From assembly GCA_014281115.1 (NCBI GenBank), contig JACONQ010000018.1, positions 1,860,001-1,924,000 of the forward strand: a stretch of 64,000 bases of DNA, given 5' to 3'. Source of the DNA: Laburnicola sp. R22_1 (taxonomy: Eukaryota > Ascomycota > Dothideomycetes > Pleosporales > Didymosphaeriaceae). Shown in pieces: positions 32,738 through 45,059 of this stretch (positions are counted from its first letter, which is position 1; each line of letters opens with the position of its first letter). The translations under genes and the position numbers were made by a program. Under the pieces are notes generated by a model. That model was not told the origin of the DNA, searched no databases, and saw nothing but the letters and a program-made list of their open reading frames with translations.

Positions 32738-33043
32738 TACTGCTGTATCGTGTGGTATCAATCGTAGCATACCGGGCGTCTAGGATTTAATTCGCGTTGG
32801 AGGTGATACCGCTCTATGCGAGGGCTCGTCGATGCGGGACGTCGCAAACGTTGTTGGGGTGATGTAACAGACTAGCTAGGACGCCCATTAGTGACTGTAT
32901 TATAGATAGTAACTATAATACTAGAAGATATTTAGGCTTAGTCGTCGCATCCTGTGTTGCTGTATCGCGACTAGCTGGCGACTACTGCCTTTAATAATGT
33001 GTTATATTTGTAGTGTGCTTATAGAATTTTGCACTCTCCCTAC
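32738..33043. other. short unique segment between hAT element and palindrome
   Basis: About 300 bp of GC-balanced sequence turning AT-rich near 32880. No gene seen. Confidence 0.4.
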
Positions 33044-33045
33044 TA

Positions 33046-33745
33046 ACGTGTCCGTGCGCGTGATGCGCGGATTCGCGTGATGCGCCGCTTTTTACTAGGA
33101 AAATTAAGAAAAACAAGGAAGTTTAAAGCAGTATAATTCTTTAACTACCTTTTCTTTTTAAAATATTCCTTTATTAAAGTTATTAAGAAAGACCATCTCT
33201 ATAACTTTAGAATTTTAGTTTTCTAATAATAATTAGTTTTAAGAAAAAAGTATAAAAGTGCTAAAATTTAAGTCCCTAAAATTTAAAAATAATACTTTTT
33301 AGGTATAAAGTATACTATTTAGAATATATTTTATATTAGAACTTTTTCTTATAAAGAGCTACTTAAGAAGATAGATTATCTTTCCTAATTTATTTTTCTT
33401 AAAAAATAAAAAGATAATCTAACTTTTTAGTTAAGAGTTTTATTAAAAAGAACCTAATATAAAATGTGTTCTAAATAGTATACTTTACACCTAAAAAGTA
33501 TTATCTTTAAATTTTAGGGACTTAAATTTTAGCACTTTATACTTTTTCTTAAAACTAATTATTATTAGAAAACTAAAATTCTAAAGTTATAGAGATGGTC
33601 TTTCTTAATAACTTTAATAAAGGAATATTTTAAAAAGGAAAGGTAGTTAAAGAATTATACTGCTTTAAACTTCCTTGTTTTTCTTAATTTTTCTAGTAAA
33701 AAGCGGCGCATCACGTGAATCCGCGCATCACGCGCACGGACACGT
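33046..33745. mobile_element. 700-bp near-perfect palindrome (foldback/MITE-like element)
   Basis: The left end ACGTGTCCGTGCGCGTGATG and the right end are reverse complements, and the match continues almost without break to the centre near 33390-33400, giving arms of about 340 bp. TA flanks both ends (33044-33045 and 33746-33747), as for Tc1/mariner-related elements. No coding capacity. The outer 50 bp are GC-rich and the rest is very AT-rich. The few mismatches between arms are mostly transitions (for example TTCGCGTG versus TTCACGTG). Confidence 0.88.
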
Positions 33746-34719
33746 TATAGCCGCGATAGTAACTTTATAGGTACTAAATTAACGTAGAGAAACGCATAAT
33801 GGCCTATAGAGACTGTTGCGGCTATTAGTAACTGTTCTTTAATACTGTTGTCTTATAGGTTTCGAAAATTTAAGTTCTCGCTATTTTCGTATTTTTCGTG
33901 GTCGTCTTAAAGTCCGCTCTGTCGATCCTCCACAATCCGTAATAGGCTAGTTTAATTAGCGCTAAGAGTTTAGTAAGTATTAATATTAATATAATGCAAA
34001 TAAGTTCTAAATATTTTTAAGTAATAATATTACTATCCTATACGCTAGCTATATATACACTATTTATATATACTTATATATCTATATAATAGTACTTTAC
34101 CTCTTAAACTTTGTAAGCTAGCTTAAATAGATCTAAAATATATTTTAAATATATTTATAATAAGTTTAGCTACTATATAAGAAATATAAGAAGGAGAAGT
34201 TTATCTCTAAAGGTATAGAACCCTTTAAGGTAATAAATAGTAAGACTATTATAAACTTTAGAGAGGTGTACTATAAATAGCTATTAGCGCTCTCTAGTGT
34301 GCTATATAATATAAGCTATGCTTAAATATCTTATAAATATATTGCTAATATATTTAAGATAAAGTATAATATATATAGCGCCCTAAAGACATACTTAGAA
34401 AATATATATAGTGTCTAGGTAGCAAAGGCTATATGTTTTATTATGCAAGTCCTAAATATAGGCAGGCTAATTTAAATATAGAATTACTTTAGTAACTTAT
34501 ATAGCTAAGATATTATTATAATTTAAGGTATAAATATATTCTAATTATATTCTTAATATATTTAAGCTAATTTAGTTTAGAATAGTATAAGACTATTATA
34601 GCCTATTATAATGCTATTACTATAGCAGAGGATAGAGAGGTATACTTCTATAATAACTTAAATAGACTAAAGCTAATAGATAAATAGAAGGGCAAATGGA
34701 ATATAACTAAGGTTAGTTT

Positions 34720-34830
34720 AAATATATTCCTAATATATTCCTAATATATTCCTAATATATTCCTAATATATTCCTAATATATTCCTAATATATTCCTAAT
34801 ATATTCCTAATATATTCCTAATATATTTAA
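34720..34830. repeat. 11-bp tandem repeat, about 10 copies
   Basis: The unit ATATTCCTAAT is repeated nearly without change. It sits inside a GTTAGT ... CTTAG interval (34713-34859) that could be an intron. Confidence 0.9.
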
Positions 34831-34997
34831 GCTAATATATTTAACTAATATTTGCTTAGAAGCCTAAAAATAGTAGTGTAGATTCTAACTACTAAATATT
34901 AGATATTTAGAAAGACTCTTCCTACTAATAATCTATATTCTTAGTATATTTAAATAAGTTTTACACTGCTTCTAAATATATTTATACTAACTTATTT

Positions 34998-35100
34998 ATT
35001 ACCTTTTTACGCCTTTTTTAATTACAAAGCAGGGGCTCTGCTTTTCTTATTATGTTATTTGAGATAAAAGCCTTTGTTGTCCTACTCCTAGGTAGATAAA
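34998..35100. repeat. dispersed repeat, copy A
   Basis: ATTACCTTTTTACGCCTTTT ... AAGCAGGGGCTCTGCTTTT ... GATAAAAGCCTTTGTTGTCC matches 41433-41532 in direct orientation, differing mainly by C/T and G/A changes. The two are 6.4 kb apart. Confidence 0.8.
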
Positions 35101-35760
35101 ATAATGCCACATACTAACTTATAGTAATAGGAGAATTTTCTACCCTGCTCTACTACTATTATCCTTTTTAAAGTAGTAAGTTTAAATAGATTTAGAATAT
35201 ATTTATATATATTAGCTAATTTATAATAGTAGTAACTAAACTTTAAATAAAGAAGGTTGTATAGGGCCTATATACGCTATTACTATAAAGAGTGTAAAGA
35301 GCTAGCTACGCAACTAGTAAGTTTAAATATATTTAACTAACTATACTATAGCGCTCTAATAAGGTTTTAGAGTAAGTTCTTAGGAGACTAGTAGGTGCGC
35401 TATAGGTTAAGATAGTTATATAGCTTAAGCACAAAAACTTTATAGAAAATTTAACTTTTTACCTATATGAATATTTTTAGAATATAATATATTCTATTAG
35501 TAGCACAGATAGATTAGTCCGCTAGATAGTTTTTCTTAGTAACTTTAAGGTCCCCTATAACTTATTATAGAACACCACTAATATTACTTTATAGTAACTT
35601 ATAATAACCTACTATAACTTATAATATACTAAGTTACTATTTAATCTACTTTTTATAGTATATAGCCTCTTTGCATAGCTATAGTAGTTGCGTAAAGCTA
35701 AGGAGTCTTTCTTAGTAGTATAAACTTATAACAAGACTCCCTATAATAATATACTTCACA

Positions 35761-37609
35761 ACTAAGCGACTTACCTAACCGAGCGACTTACTTTTACTAA
35801 TATTCTACCAAAACGTACTACTATTAATAGTATAACACGATGCCTTAATAATACAACAAACTACTAGCGTTAAATAAAGCTTGTATATAGCTTGCAATTT
35901 AGGCTATTAAACGAGACGCGTTACTTTTGCAAAGACGCGCTACCGCCATTTATAATATTTCTTAAAAGACACTTAGCTAACAACGCGCTAAAATCGCCTT
36001 CTAACGCGACTGCCTACTTAACACAATAAAGCTTACTGTAAAAGAGAAGTAGGCGATTATATAGTATATACTCGACCTAGACTTGTGAGGATTTCTGCCA
36101 CAGCTTGCTGCTGTGGAGGATATGGCTAATTCTTTGCTAGCTAAGCAGCATTGCGACTCTGTGGGCCATAACTAGGCTTTAAACTTTGTTAAGCGCCAGC
36201 CAGAGCTTAAAGTCAAGTTTAATTAAAAGTACGACTATAAGAGAGCCCTCTAGAAGGATCCTAAGGTAATACGAGGCTGGTTCCAGCTTGTGGAGAATAT
36301 AAAGGCTAAGTATAGTATCCTAGATAAGGACACCTACAATTTCGACGAGTCTGGCTTTATAATAGGCATAATATTAACTAGAGTGGTAGTTATAGGCTCT
36401 AAGCGTCGAGGACGGCCAAAGTAGGTGCAGCAGAGTAATAGGGAGTGGATAATAGTCATCCAAGGCATTAACGCGATAGGGTGGTGGATCCCACCCTTTA
36501 TTATTTTTGGGGGTAAGCACCACCTCTTCGCCTAGTATAAGGAGAAGGATCTACCTTATAATTGGGTTATTGCAGTCTCTAAGAATAGCTAGATAATAAA
36601 TAAGCTTGGTCTGCAATGGCTAAAGCACTTTAATAAGTATATAAAGAGGCGTACTACTAGTAGAGTATGTTTACTTATTATTAATGGCCACAAAAGTTAT
36701 AACTCGCTTAAATTTCAGGATTACTACAAAAAGAGTAATATTATTCCTCTCTGTATGCCTTTACATTTGTTGCACCTCTTGTAGCCACTTAACATAGGTT
36801 ATTTTACGCTATTAAAGAAGATGTATGGGCGCTAAGCTAAGAATCTGATGCGCAACTACCTTACGCACATAACTAAAATTAAGTTTCTACCTTGCTTTAT
36901 TGCTACTTTTAAGGCTTTAATTACTAAAAGTAATATTAAAGGAGGCTTTTAAGGTGCTGGCCTAGTGCCCCACAACCTAGAGGCTGTACTATCGCAGCTT
37001 AACGTCCGCCTGCGTACACCTCCAGAATGTACTATTTGCGATAGTATATAGAAGTCGCAAACTCCGCGAAATAGTATAGAACTTAGGTCACAATTAATGC
37101 TAGTTAAGCAGAGAATTTAAAGGCATATAGATAGTTCTCTAACTTATATAGTTAAGGCGGTAGAAGAGCTTGTTAAAGGCGCTAAGCTAATAGGGCATTC
37201 TTTAGTGTTAATAACTAAACGCAATACTAAACTTTAAGCTACTAATAAGGCTGCCACGTAATGTAAATCGCATAAAAGAAAGTAATTGCAGTAAGAAGGA
37301 GCTCTTACAGCTAAAGAGGGCCAGTGGCTGGCTACTCTAAAGGACTTTATAGCGCGCAGTGATAGTAAGAAGGCAAAGAAGAGGGCGCGCGTTAATAGAG
37401 GCGAGCTAACTTAACGGCGCTGTGGACGCTACAGCGAGCCTGGGCACAATAGAACAACGTGTAAGTAACCTATAGAAGTAGATTCTAAATAGATTGGCCT
37501 ATTTAGACTATTAATAATAGTTCGTATTAACTCTATACTATTGTGAATAGTATATGTTTTGGTGGGGTCTTAGCAAAAGTAAGTTGCTTGGTTGGGTAAG
37601 TCGCTTAGT
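35761..37609 (+). mobile_element. second pogo-type Tc1-mariner transposon (1,849 bp)
   Basis: Inverted termini begin ACTAAGCGACTTACCTAACC at 35761 and match the reverse complement ending at 37609 over about 55-60 bp with a few transitions. TA follows the right end; the left flank is CA, so one target base has changed or the boundary is off by one. The length and single transposase gene fit a Fot1/pogo-type element. Confidence 0.85.
35840..37492 (+). pseudogene. pogo-type transposase with two catalytic Asp to Asn changes
   Basis: From ATG at 35840 the frame runs 551 codons with many TAG/TAA stops, the first two at codons 3 and 4. Recognisable parts: RDALLLQRRATAIYNIS (HTH), FVKRQPELKVKF, NFDESGFIIG (first Asp kept), GRPKxVQQSNREWIIVIQ, then LLIINGHKSYNS where the family has Asp before Gly-His, and LLHLL-x-PLNIGYFTLLKK where the family has PLD. 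Both Asn codons (AAT, AAC) follow T, so each is a TpG-to-TpA change on the plus strand. The C-terminus RRCGRYSEPGHNRTTCK resembles a zinc-knuckle-like tail common in such fungal elements. Confidence 0.82.
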
Positions 37610-39938
37610 TATAGAGTATATTAGGTCTCTTAAAGTACACTATAGTAGAGTATAAGTTTAGCACCTTTTATAAGCTATAAGTAGCTTAATTTAATATTAG
37701 GTAAAGACTAAATAAAAGAGTTATGTATAAGCTTTAACTAAAATCTAAACTTAAGGGTATTACTTAGAGTCCTAGCTTACTATAGTGTATTTAGTAGAGT
37801 ACCTTAAGGTGGAGTGTAAATACACATATTAAGGCAATTTACTACTACTAATATATTTAAAGAAATAAGCCTAAAGGCCTTAAAGGCTTTTTTATAGTTT
37901 TCTAATATAAATATATTAAAAAACGCGTTATAAAAGGCTAGTAGAAAGCCCTCTTTATTAATATAAAAGACATATTAATATGCTAAGTCCTATATACACT
38001 AGAAGTACTTTAGCTTTAGTAGTGCAAAATAGACTATATTAAGCGGCTAGAGGATATAACATAAGTGCGCTAGTATATAGAGTGTTAGGATTTTTTCTTC
38101 TAGACAAGAATTCTTAAAATCCTAGAAGTAGTAGCTCTTATAGCTATTTAGAATAAGTAATCTTTATAACCCTACTATGCGCGGCCTTATATATGCGTTA
38201 AAGTGCTTTAACTATGCAACTCTAAGCTTATTATTAGTCTAGCTAGTCTTAGAGACTAAGAGCTTCTAATTATAAGGGATACTAGTCTCCTTATACTACG
38301 CTAAAATATAGACTTGCCCTTTATAGATAATAAAGAGTAGAGTAGTATACCTAGTAGCGCAAATACTCTAAATTACTATAACCTACTTATAGTTGCCTAG
38401 CTAAATAAGAGTAGGTTAGAAATATCTTTCTAAACTAGTTACAACCTTTATTAAGCTAATAACTCCTTTCTAGAAGCCTATCTTATTAAAGTTATAGATA
38501 TCTTTATTCTATACTCTATACTTAGCTTTTATATTCTTTACTAGCTAAAACCACATATTTATAACCTCTAGATCTTTCTATTATATTCTCTATTAGTTCT
38601 TTACTTAATTAAAAGCTATTTTAAGCTTAGGTACGCGCTTTACAAAGCGCTAAGCCTAGTATTATTATATAGAGTCTCTATACTACATAGCTAGTAGTTT
38701 ACTAGTTATATCTTTTACCTTATCTAGCTAGAGTGCAAATTCTTATAAATCTAGGTTAAGGATATACTATATAAGTGTCTACTCTTTAGTTATAGTAAGC
38801 TTTGCCATGCCTAATTATATATCTGCTTAGATAGTAATTCTATTAATTTAATTGCTTAGTATAGACTTTAGGATATTATATACTATAGCAGCGTATTATA
38901 GGCTTAAAATTTGCTTATTCTAATAGGTGTAAAGAGCAAGCTTAATTCTGCCTTCTTAATTAGATAATAACGCGTTATATTATTAAGACATTATAATTTG
39001 TAGTAAAGTGTTGTAATCTTAGCAAAAACTATTTAGCAAACTAATCTATCCGGGCTACTAATAGAATATGTTAATATAAATATATTTATTTAGATTTAGC
39101 AAAATATATAAGGAAGAAATTTTCTATGCTAGCCTATAAAGGGAATAACTATAGAGTTTATATTTTATAAAAATCTGTTCTTATCCTATTTATATTTCTC
39201 TAACTTATCTATCCTCTATTTAAAATAACTCTCTAATAAGATATATACTCTACTTAAATATATCCTAAATATATTTTTAATATATTTATACAGCCTTTCT
39301 ATTAGTAGTACACTAATCTTAGACATCTTCCTAAGGGCACACTAGAATTTTCTAAAGATGAAGAAAGAAAAGAATATTATATCTACCCTAGTAAGATATA
39401 TTATCGCGCACTTATCTTTAAAGAAAATATAGAGCTTTATAGGGTAAGTCTTTTTAAATATATTTATAATATTTTTAAAATATATTGTAAAGATATTTAG
39501 TATTAGTGTAAGGACTATAGTCTCCTACACACCTATATAAAAAGAAACTACTAAGACTATTCTATTACGCGCTAGAAGTCTAGACAATCTAGTATTTTCT
39601 ACACTTAAACTACAATTACCTATTATTAAATAGTTATAGAAATATACTCTAAACATATTTAGAATAAGTTTAAAAGGAATAATATAAAAGAGAAGGTTCT
39701 AGATAAGATTTAAGAGTTAAATAATATAGGTAATAAGGATAGAAGTAAGAAAGTTAAGGAGATAAGTAATAAGAAAATGCATAATAAGGAAAAAAGTAAC
39801 CCTAAGCTAAGTAATATAGAAAAAGGTAATAAGAAGATTAGTAATAAGAAGATAAATAAGATAGTAAATTTAGTTACGCAATTAGATATACCTATCTATA
39901 AGTTAATTAATAAAAGGAAGAGGTAGATAAAAGATAAG

Positions 39939-39994
39939 GTAAGCTGTGTAAATATATTTAGAATATATTTAGAATATATTGCTAATATTTTTAG
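39939..39994 (+). other. putative intron in degenerate region
   Basis: GTAAGC at 39939, GCTAAT near 39981 as branch site and TTTTAG ending at 39994 give a 56-nt interval of normal fungal intron length, filled with TTTAGAATATAT repeats. Flanking sequence has a Lys-rich reading frame upstream. Confidence 0.35.
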
Positions 39995-41432
39995 CCTAAT
40001 CTAAAATTATATAGAAACCTTCTTATAGCCTCTATATATCTATTAGTATACTTTCTTTATATAAGGAGGAACTTAATAGTTTACACACTATAGGGTTAGT
40101 GTAAAGGGCGCTAGTATTTTAAATTCTAGTTAGTTAAATAGGTTTCTCGTAAGGAAAAACCTATTAAAAACTAAACTATCTAAGTAACTGCCTATAGGCG
40201 ACTATAATACTATTAGTATATAAACTATAAATATATTTATAATATATTTAATCGACTAAACTATTTGCTATCTAGCTCTAGTAATAATAGCATAACTTAG
40301 AAGCGGCGATTTGCGTAAAAGGTAGGCTAATTATCCTATTATAATATTAGCTAGCAGATAAATTAGGAATATATTTAACTATATATTTAAAAGAGCGTTT
40401 TTCTTATATAAGTTACTATTTAAGTTCTATATATTACTATTATATTATATTATTAGTATAATACTTCTAGAGTATATTCTAAAAGTGTTTAGAACGTAAT
40501 TAAACTTATAAAGAGGTATAGTCTAACTAGGGCGAAGCCTCTATATTACTTATTATTATCTTTCTTGTCCTTGTTATTATCTTTCTTATCTCTATCCTCG
40601 CTATTATTACTATTGCTATCTTAATTATACTATTAACTTACATAATTTCTAAAAAGATTCTTAATATATTTAAACTTATAGAAGCTATAGTCCTAGCACT
40701 TCTGCCTTACTTAATTTTCCCTTTGTTACTCTTATCCCTACTACTAGACGTAGGCTTATTAGGCAGTCTCTATTAAAATAGATTAGTACTTAAACTAGCT
40801 ATAAATATATTATAAATACGTTTAAACTTACGCTACTAGAGTTATTATTCTCTTTACTATTATTATTATTATTCTTATTCTTATTTTTATTATCCTAGAA
40901 AAAAGTTAATAAATATATTTAGAATAAGCTTAAATATATTTTGTTAGTAAACTTCCTAGCTAAATATTAGTTATAATACAGTATTACTTATTTCTAGAAA
41001 TCTATAATAATTAGTATGTATCTTATTAAACAAGTTTTAAAAATATTTAAAACTTATTTAAATATATTCTGCTAGGTAAAAGCTATTAGGCGCTAGGGTT
41101 GCTAGTATTATTAGCCTACAACACCTAGGCGTAGTGTGCTTATTAGATATAGATAGAAAGGGCCCTATAAGACTTATATAGACGCTAAATATATTAGTAA
41201 TATATTCTAGATATATCCTAAATATATTTAAATTTATATTATAAAGGCCTTATAGACCTTAACTAAGTATATAGTAGTAGTTCTCTACAAATTTAATAAT
41301 AATAGCGTTATTTACGTCTGTTAAAAATAGTCTAATACTAAAAGGCAGGCTATCTAAATCTAGGTAGTAGTAGTATAGTAGCTAAATATATTAGTAATAT
41401 ATTCTAAATATATTTAGGCTTTTTTGTGCCTA

Positions 41433-41532
41433 ATTACCTTTTTATGCTCTTTTTAATTACTAAGCAGGGGGCTCTACTTTTTTGTTATATTATTTAAGAT
41501 AAAAGCCTTTATTATCCTACCCCTAGATAGAA
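41433..41532. repeat. dispersed repeat, copy B
   Basis: Direct-orientation copy of 34998-35100 with transition differences. Confidence 0.8.
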
Positions 41533-42144
41533 TTAACGCTATATATTTAGGCAACTTATAAAGCTTTTAATTTAGATAGAAGTAGAGTAGTAGTAAGGTA
41601 GTGTATTACTAATTATATATATAAGAGTGTTAGTAGTAACTTTATATATTATTATCTAGTGTTTATATAAACCTATTTATAATATATTTATATTATATTT
41701 ATACTAAAATTTGCTACTACCCTACTCTAGTCTAGCTTTACTAGCCACACCTACTACTACGCTAGTCTAGACTACAGTATTAGCTAAGCCTAAAAATACT
41801 ATTAGGTAAGCTATCTACACCCTTTATCTTAATAGTTAGGACACTTTTTATAAGCTATAGTTTTACTATTATAAAATTTAGCTAGCTTTGCGTAAATATT
41901 CCTAGCGCTCTTTATAGCTTAGTATTTTATTAGTTAAGTAGTAGTAGCATTATATAATTTAGGGCACCCTCTATAATAAATTATATTGTTAGATTAGTAT
42001 ATATTTTAGGTATAAGTTAGAAATGTCTATACTATAAAAATCTTATATACTTACTTTAGTGGCTTGTGTAAATAAGCTTTTAATATCTGGCTTATAAGAT
42101 AGATTATAAGATATAATAAGTGGCTAGACTAAGGATTATTAGCT

Positions 42145-42378
42145 TATATATATATTCGTGATATAGGGCCTCCTATTTTACTCCTCTCTGTGTATAGTGC
42201 GGACTCGACCTTAGTTAGAATCTTCACACGACGAAGATCTTTAATATATATTCGTGAGCACTATATACTAGGTAATAGGTTTTAGTTCCTTTTATTTTAC
42301 TTCTCTTTATATATAGTATAAACTTAACCTTAGTTAGAATCTTTACACAATAAAGATTTTTAATATATATTTATAAAA
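42145..42378. repeat. 119-bp tandem duplication, copies unequally mutated
   Basis: TTAGTTAGAATCTT(C/T)ACAC and flanking sequence recur with a 119-bp offset (42211 and 42330). Copy 1 keeps GCGGACTCGACC and CACGACGAAGATC; copy 2 has GTATAAACTTAACC and CACAATAAAGATT at the same places. Most differences are C-to-T or G-to-A, always in copy 2. Confidence 0.75.
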
Positions 42379-42961
42379 ATTGCTTAACTATAATAGTAGC
42401 TACTTTAAGGATATGTTTGCTAAGTTAAGCTAGTATCTTAATAGCTACTCTACTTATAATAGTATAAGAAATTTTATAGATATTATACTACTAGCTATAT
42501 ACTATAGCTATATATATATATAGACTTTAGTAGGTAGTAGTATAAAAAATAAACTAAATTATATTTATATAGAAAAACTATTAGTAGATATGTGCTATTA
42601 TAATAAGGTGCGTAGTATACATATAATATCTTATAAATTTTTGCCTATTAAATAGTAATATATTCTTAGTAATTATAATATAAATGGCTTTTATTCTACA
42701 CCTCTAAAAATAATATAATAGATTAGTAACGTATTATAGATAAGATAAGTATAGTATATACTATACCTATAAGAGTAGGTATTATAATATATATATAATG
42801 CGAATTTAAACACTATAGCATACTTAGCTTCTTACTATTATTAATTTTACTATATATAATTAATTTTATTAAAAATAGTAATAAAAGTATATATACTAGT
42901 ATTTTTATCTTTTTATTACTTATAACACTTTATAAATATACTAGTAATAATAGTAGTCATA

Positions 42962-43110
<149 letters not shown>

Positions 43111-45050
43111 TTATAAATATAAATATATTAGAAAGAATCTTATGTGCGTATAAGCATCTAGAATACCCAAGTAGCTCTATATATATCTACGCACTAAATA
43201 TGCTAGGCGCAGTTAACGCCAACGCTAATTACTACCCACGCATCGCTTTGCCTTCCCCTTCCCTGTATATAGGAGTGGCTGCCCCGCTATGGCTATGCTT
43301 AAGGATTTTCCAAAGTCGAGAAATAGCTATTCTTAGAATGTCTTCTAGAGTTGCCTTACGCAGACTACTAAGCAGAATAAGTGGTTGGCTGCGGATCCCA
43401 GAATTAGACCCTAAGTAATGCTATTTGGTTCCAAATGGCCCCCTTACTAGTTGAGGAACCTAGCCGCTATAGCGCTAAATACTAAATAGGCATCTTAATC
43501 TATATAAGTTACATCCCTATATGAGTATGCCTAGTAGAAAAGGCATAATGTGTAGGAGTGATAGCTAATTATTACTATGCTTACTAATAAGTAGATTTTA
43601 AGATATCTTTCTCTTAAAATTAGTTTATATTTGCGACACTGCTAAGCGTCCTATATTAATAGGAGCTATAAGAAAGTTTTTAGAAATGCTACTAGCTGCT
43701 ATTTATCTTTTTTATAGTACTCTTTCTCCTTTTCCTATTTATACTTGTTAATATTAGCTAGTAATTAATATCTTCGCTATTAGCCAAGTAGATAATAAGA
43801 CTCTCTTAATTATGTATTAAATAAAAGAATCTACTAATTAACTAGCTTAGATGCCTTAGGGGTATACGTTTAGTATATTAGTTAATAAAGCTATTACTAT
43901 TCTATTAGTAAACTTTACGCTATTTCTAAAGGTATTAATAGATAATATATACTAAGCGTAGACTTAGAACTTATATATAAAGTATATAATATTAAAGAGA
44001 GAAGAATAAGAAAGATATAAAATAAGAATAAGGTGGCGCTATTAAAGATAGTGGTTTTAGAGCTATTGCGATCTATGCTAGATTTCTATTTTTGGCCTAG
44101 TATAAGACTAGAAGGCGTAAAAGACTTAAACGTAATTATAGCACGTTTCTGTGTCGCGTTTCTAGTCTAGGCAGATAATATATTCTAGGACCTATTTTTT
44201 AACTTTAGCTTCCTAACATAGGTTTAGATTAGACGGCACTAGATTATGCTTATTAGAAATTTAGGTTATAATAACTTTAAGAGTTATACTCTTATACGTA
44301 ATATAGTAGATACTTATAATAGAGTGTTAATTTTTAGCTAGATTAAATATTTAGTCTTAGCGAGTATTTAATCCTAGGCTAACTAATGCGCGCATTACTA
44401 ATACTATAACTAACTTTAATAATAGTTTAACCTTATATAATAAGTAGCTACATTTATATATAGTTAGCTTCTCCTAATACTAAGTAAAGCTAAACTTAAC
44501 CACTAATAAGCGTAGTTATAGAGAAATAAGACGAGAAACTAATAAGAATAGGCTAACTAAAAATGCTAGTAAGTATTATAAAGAGATAGGACGAAGAACT
44601 AAAACGAATCTAAAGCGTTTAATAGGATTATTAAGAGTTGCCACCTAGTTAGTACTAGTTTACTAGTAAAGATAGCCGGTAGTCTTATTATTTGTACTAG
44701 CAAACTGGTGCTAATTAGCTAACGCTTATAGGCAAAAGCCAACTATATATAACTTAGTAGAATAATATTAGCAATATAATAACGTATAATTATATACGTA
44801 ACTAAACGTATATAGCTATAGAGTTAAGCTCTAGCTTTTAATTTAAGGCTATTATAGTAATTACTGTAAATTTCATACGTAACTATAGTAGCGATTAAAA
44901 TTAGTTTCTGGTTCCTGCACTTCCGTTTTTCTAAGTCCCTAGCACCGCCAAATCCGTAGCACTACTAACCTCGCAGCACCGCTAACAGCACTACGCACGC
45001 CGCATCTTCGTAACTCTGTACTACCTTAAACTCTAAAACTATATGCGAAA
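43111..45050. other. AT-rich region with a small GC-richer island
   Basis: 43190-43480 is GC-richer and has a 72-codon plus frame (from 43200) that I do not recognise; it may be a fragment. The rest is AT-rich, TAG-rich sequence without an intact frame. A short GC-balanced stretch near 44635-44740 is also unexplained. Confidence 0.4.
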
Positions 45051-45059
45051 CCTCGAACA

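Larger units (their letters stand above)
33748..35760. other. AT-rich degenerate region
   Basis: No intact frame. The sequence is rich in TAG, TAA and CTAG words and poor in CpA/TpG-derived codons, consistent with RIP-mutated repeats. It contains the 11-bp array at 34720-34830 and the dispersed repeat at 34998-35100, plus recurrent AATATATT motifs. Confidence 0.6.
37610..42140. other. AT-rich degenerate region with recurrent AATATATT motifs
   Basis: About 4.5 kb without an intact frame. Many copies of a short AT motif (AATATATTTA, CTAATATATT) occur inside intervals with GTAAG-like starts and CTAA...TAG ends, for example 39939-39994 and 39444-39500. Between about 39690 and 39930 a Lys/Asn-rich reading frame is visible (KKVKEISNKK, KKISNKKINK). 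Probably a multi-exon gene or repeat after heavy RIP; the family is not recognised. Confidence 0.45.

Noticed and set aside
33046..33745. Palindrome as two convergent LTRs
   Set aside because: The arms are inverted, not direct, lack TG...CA ends and are flanked by TA, so a foldback or MITE-like DNA element fits better.
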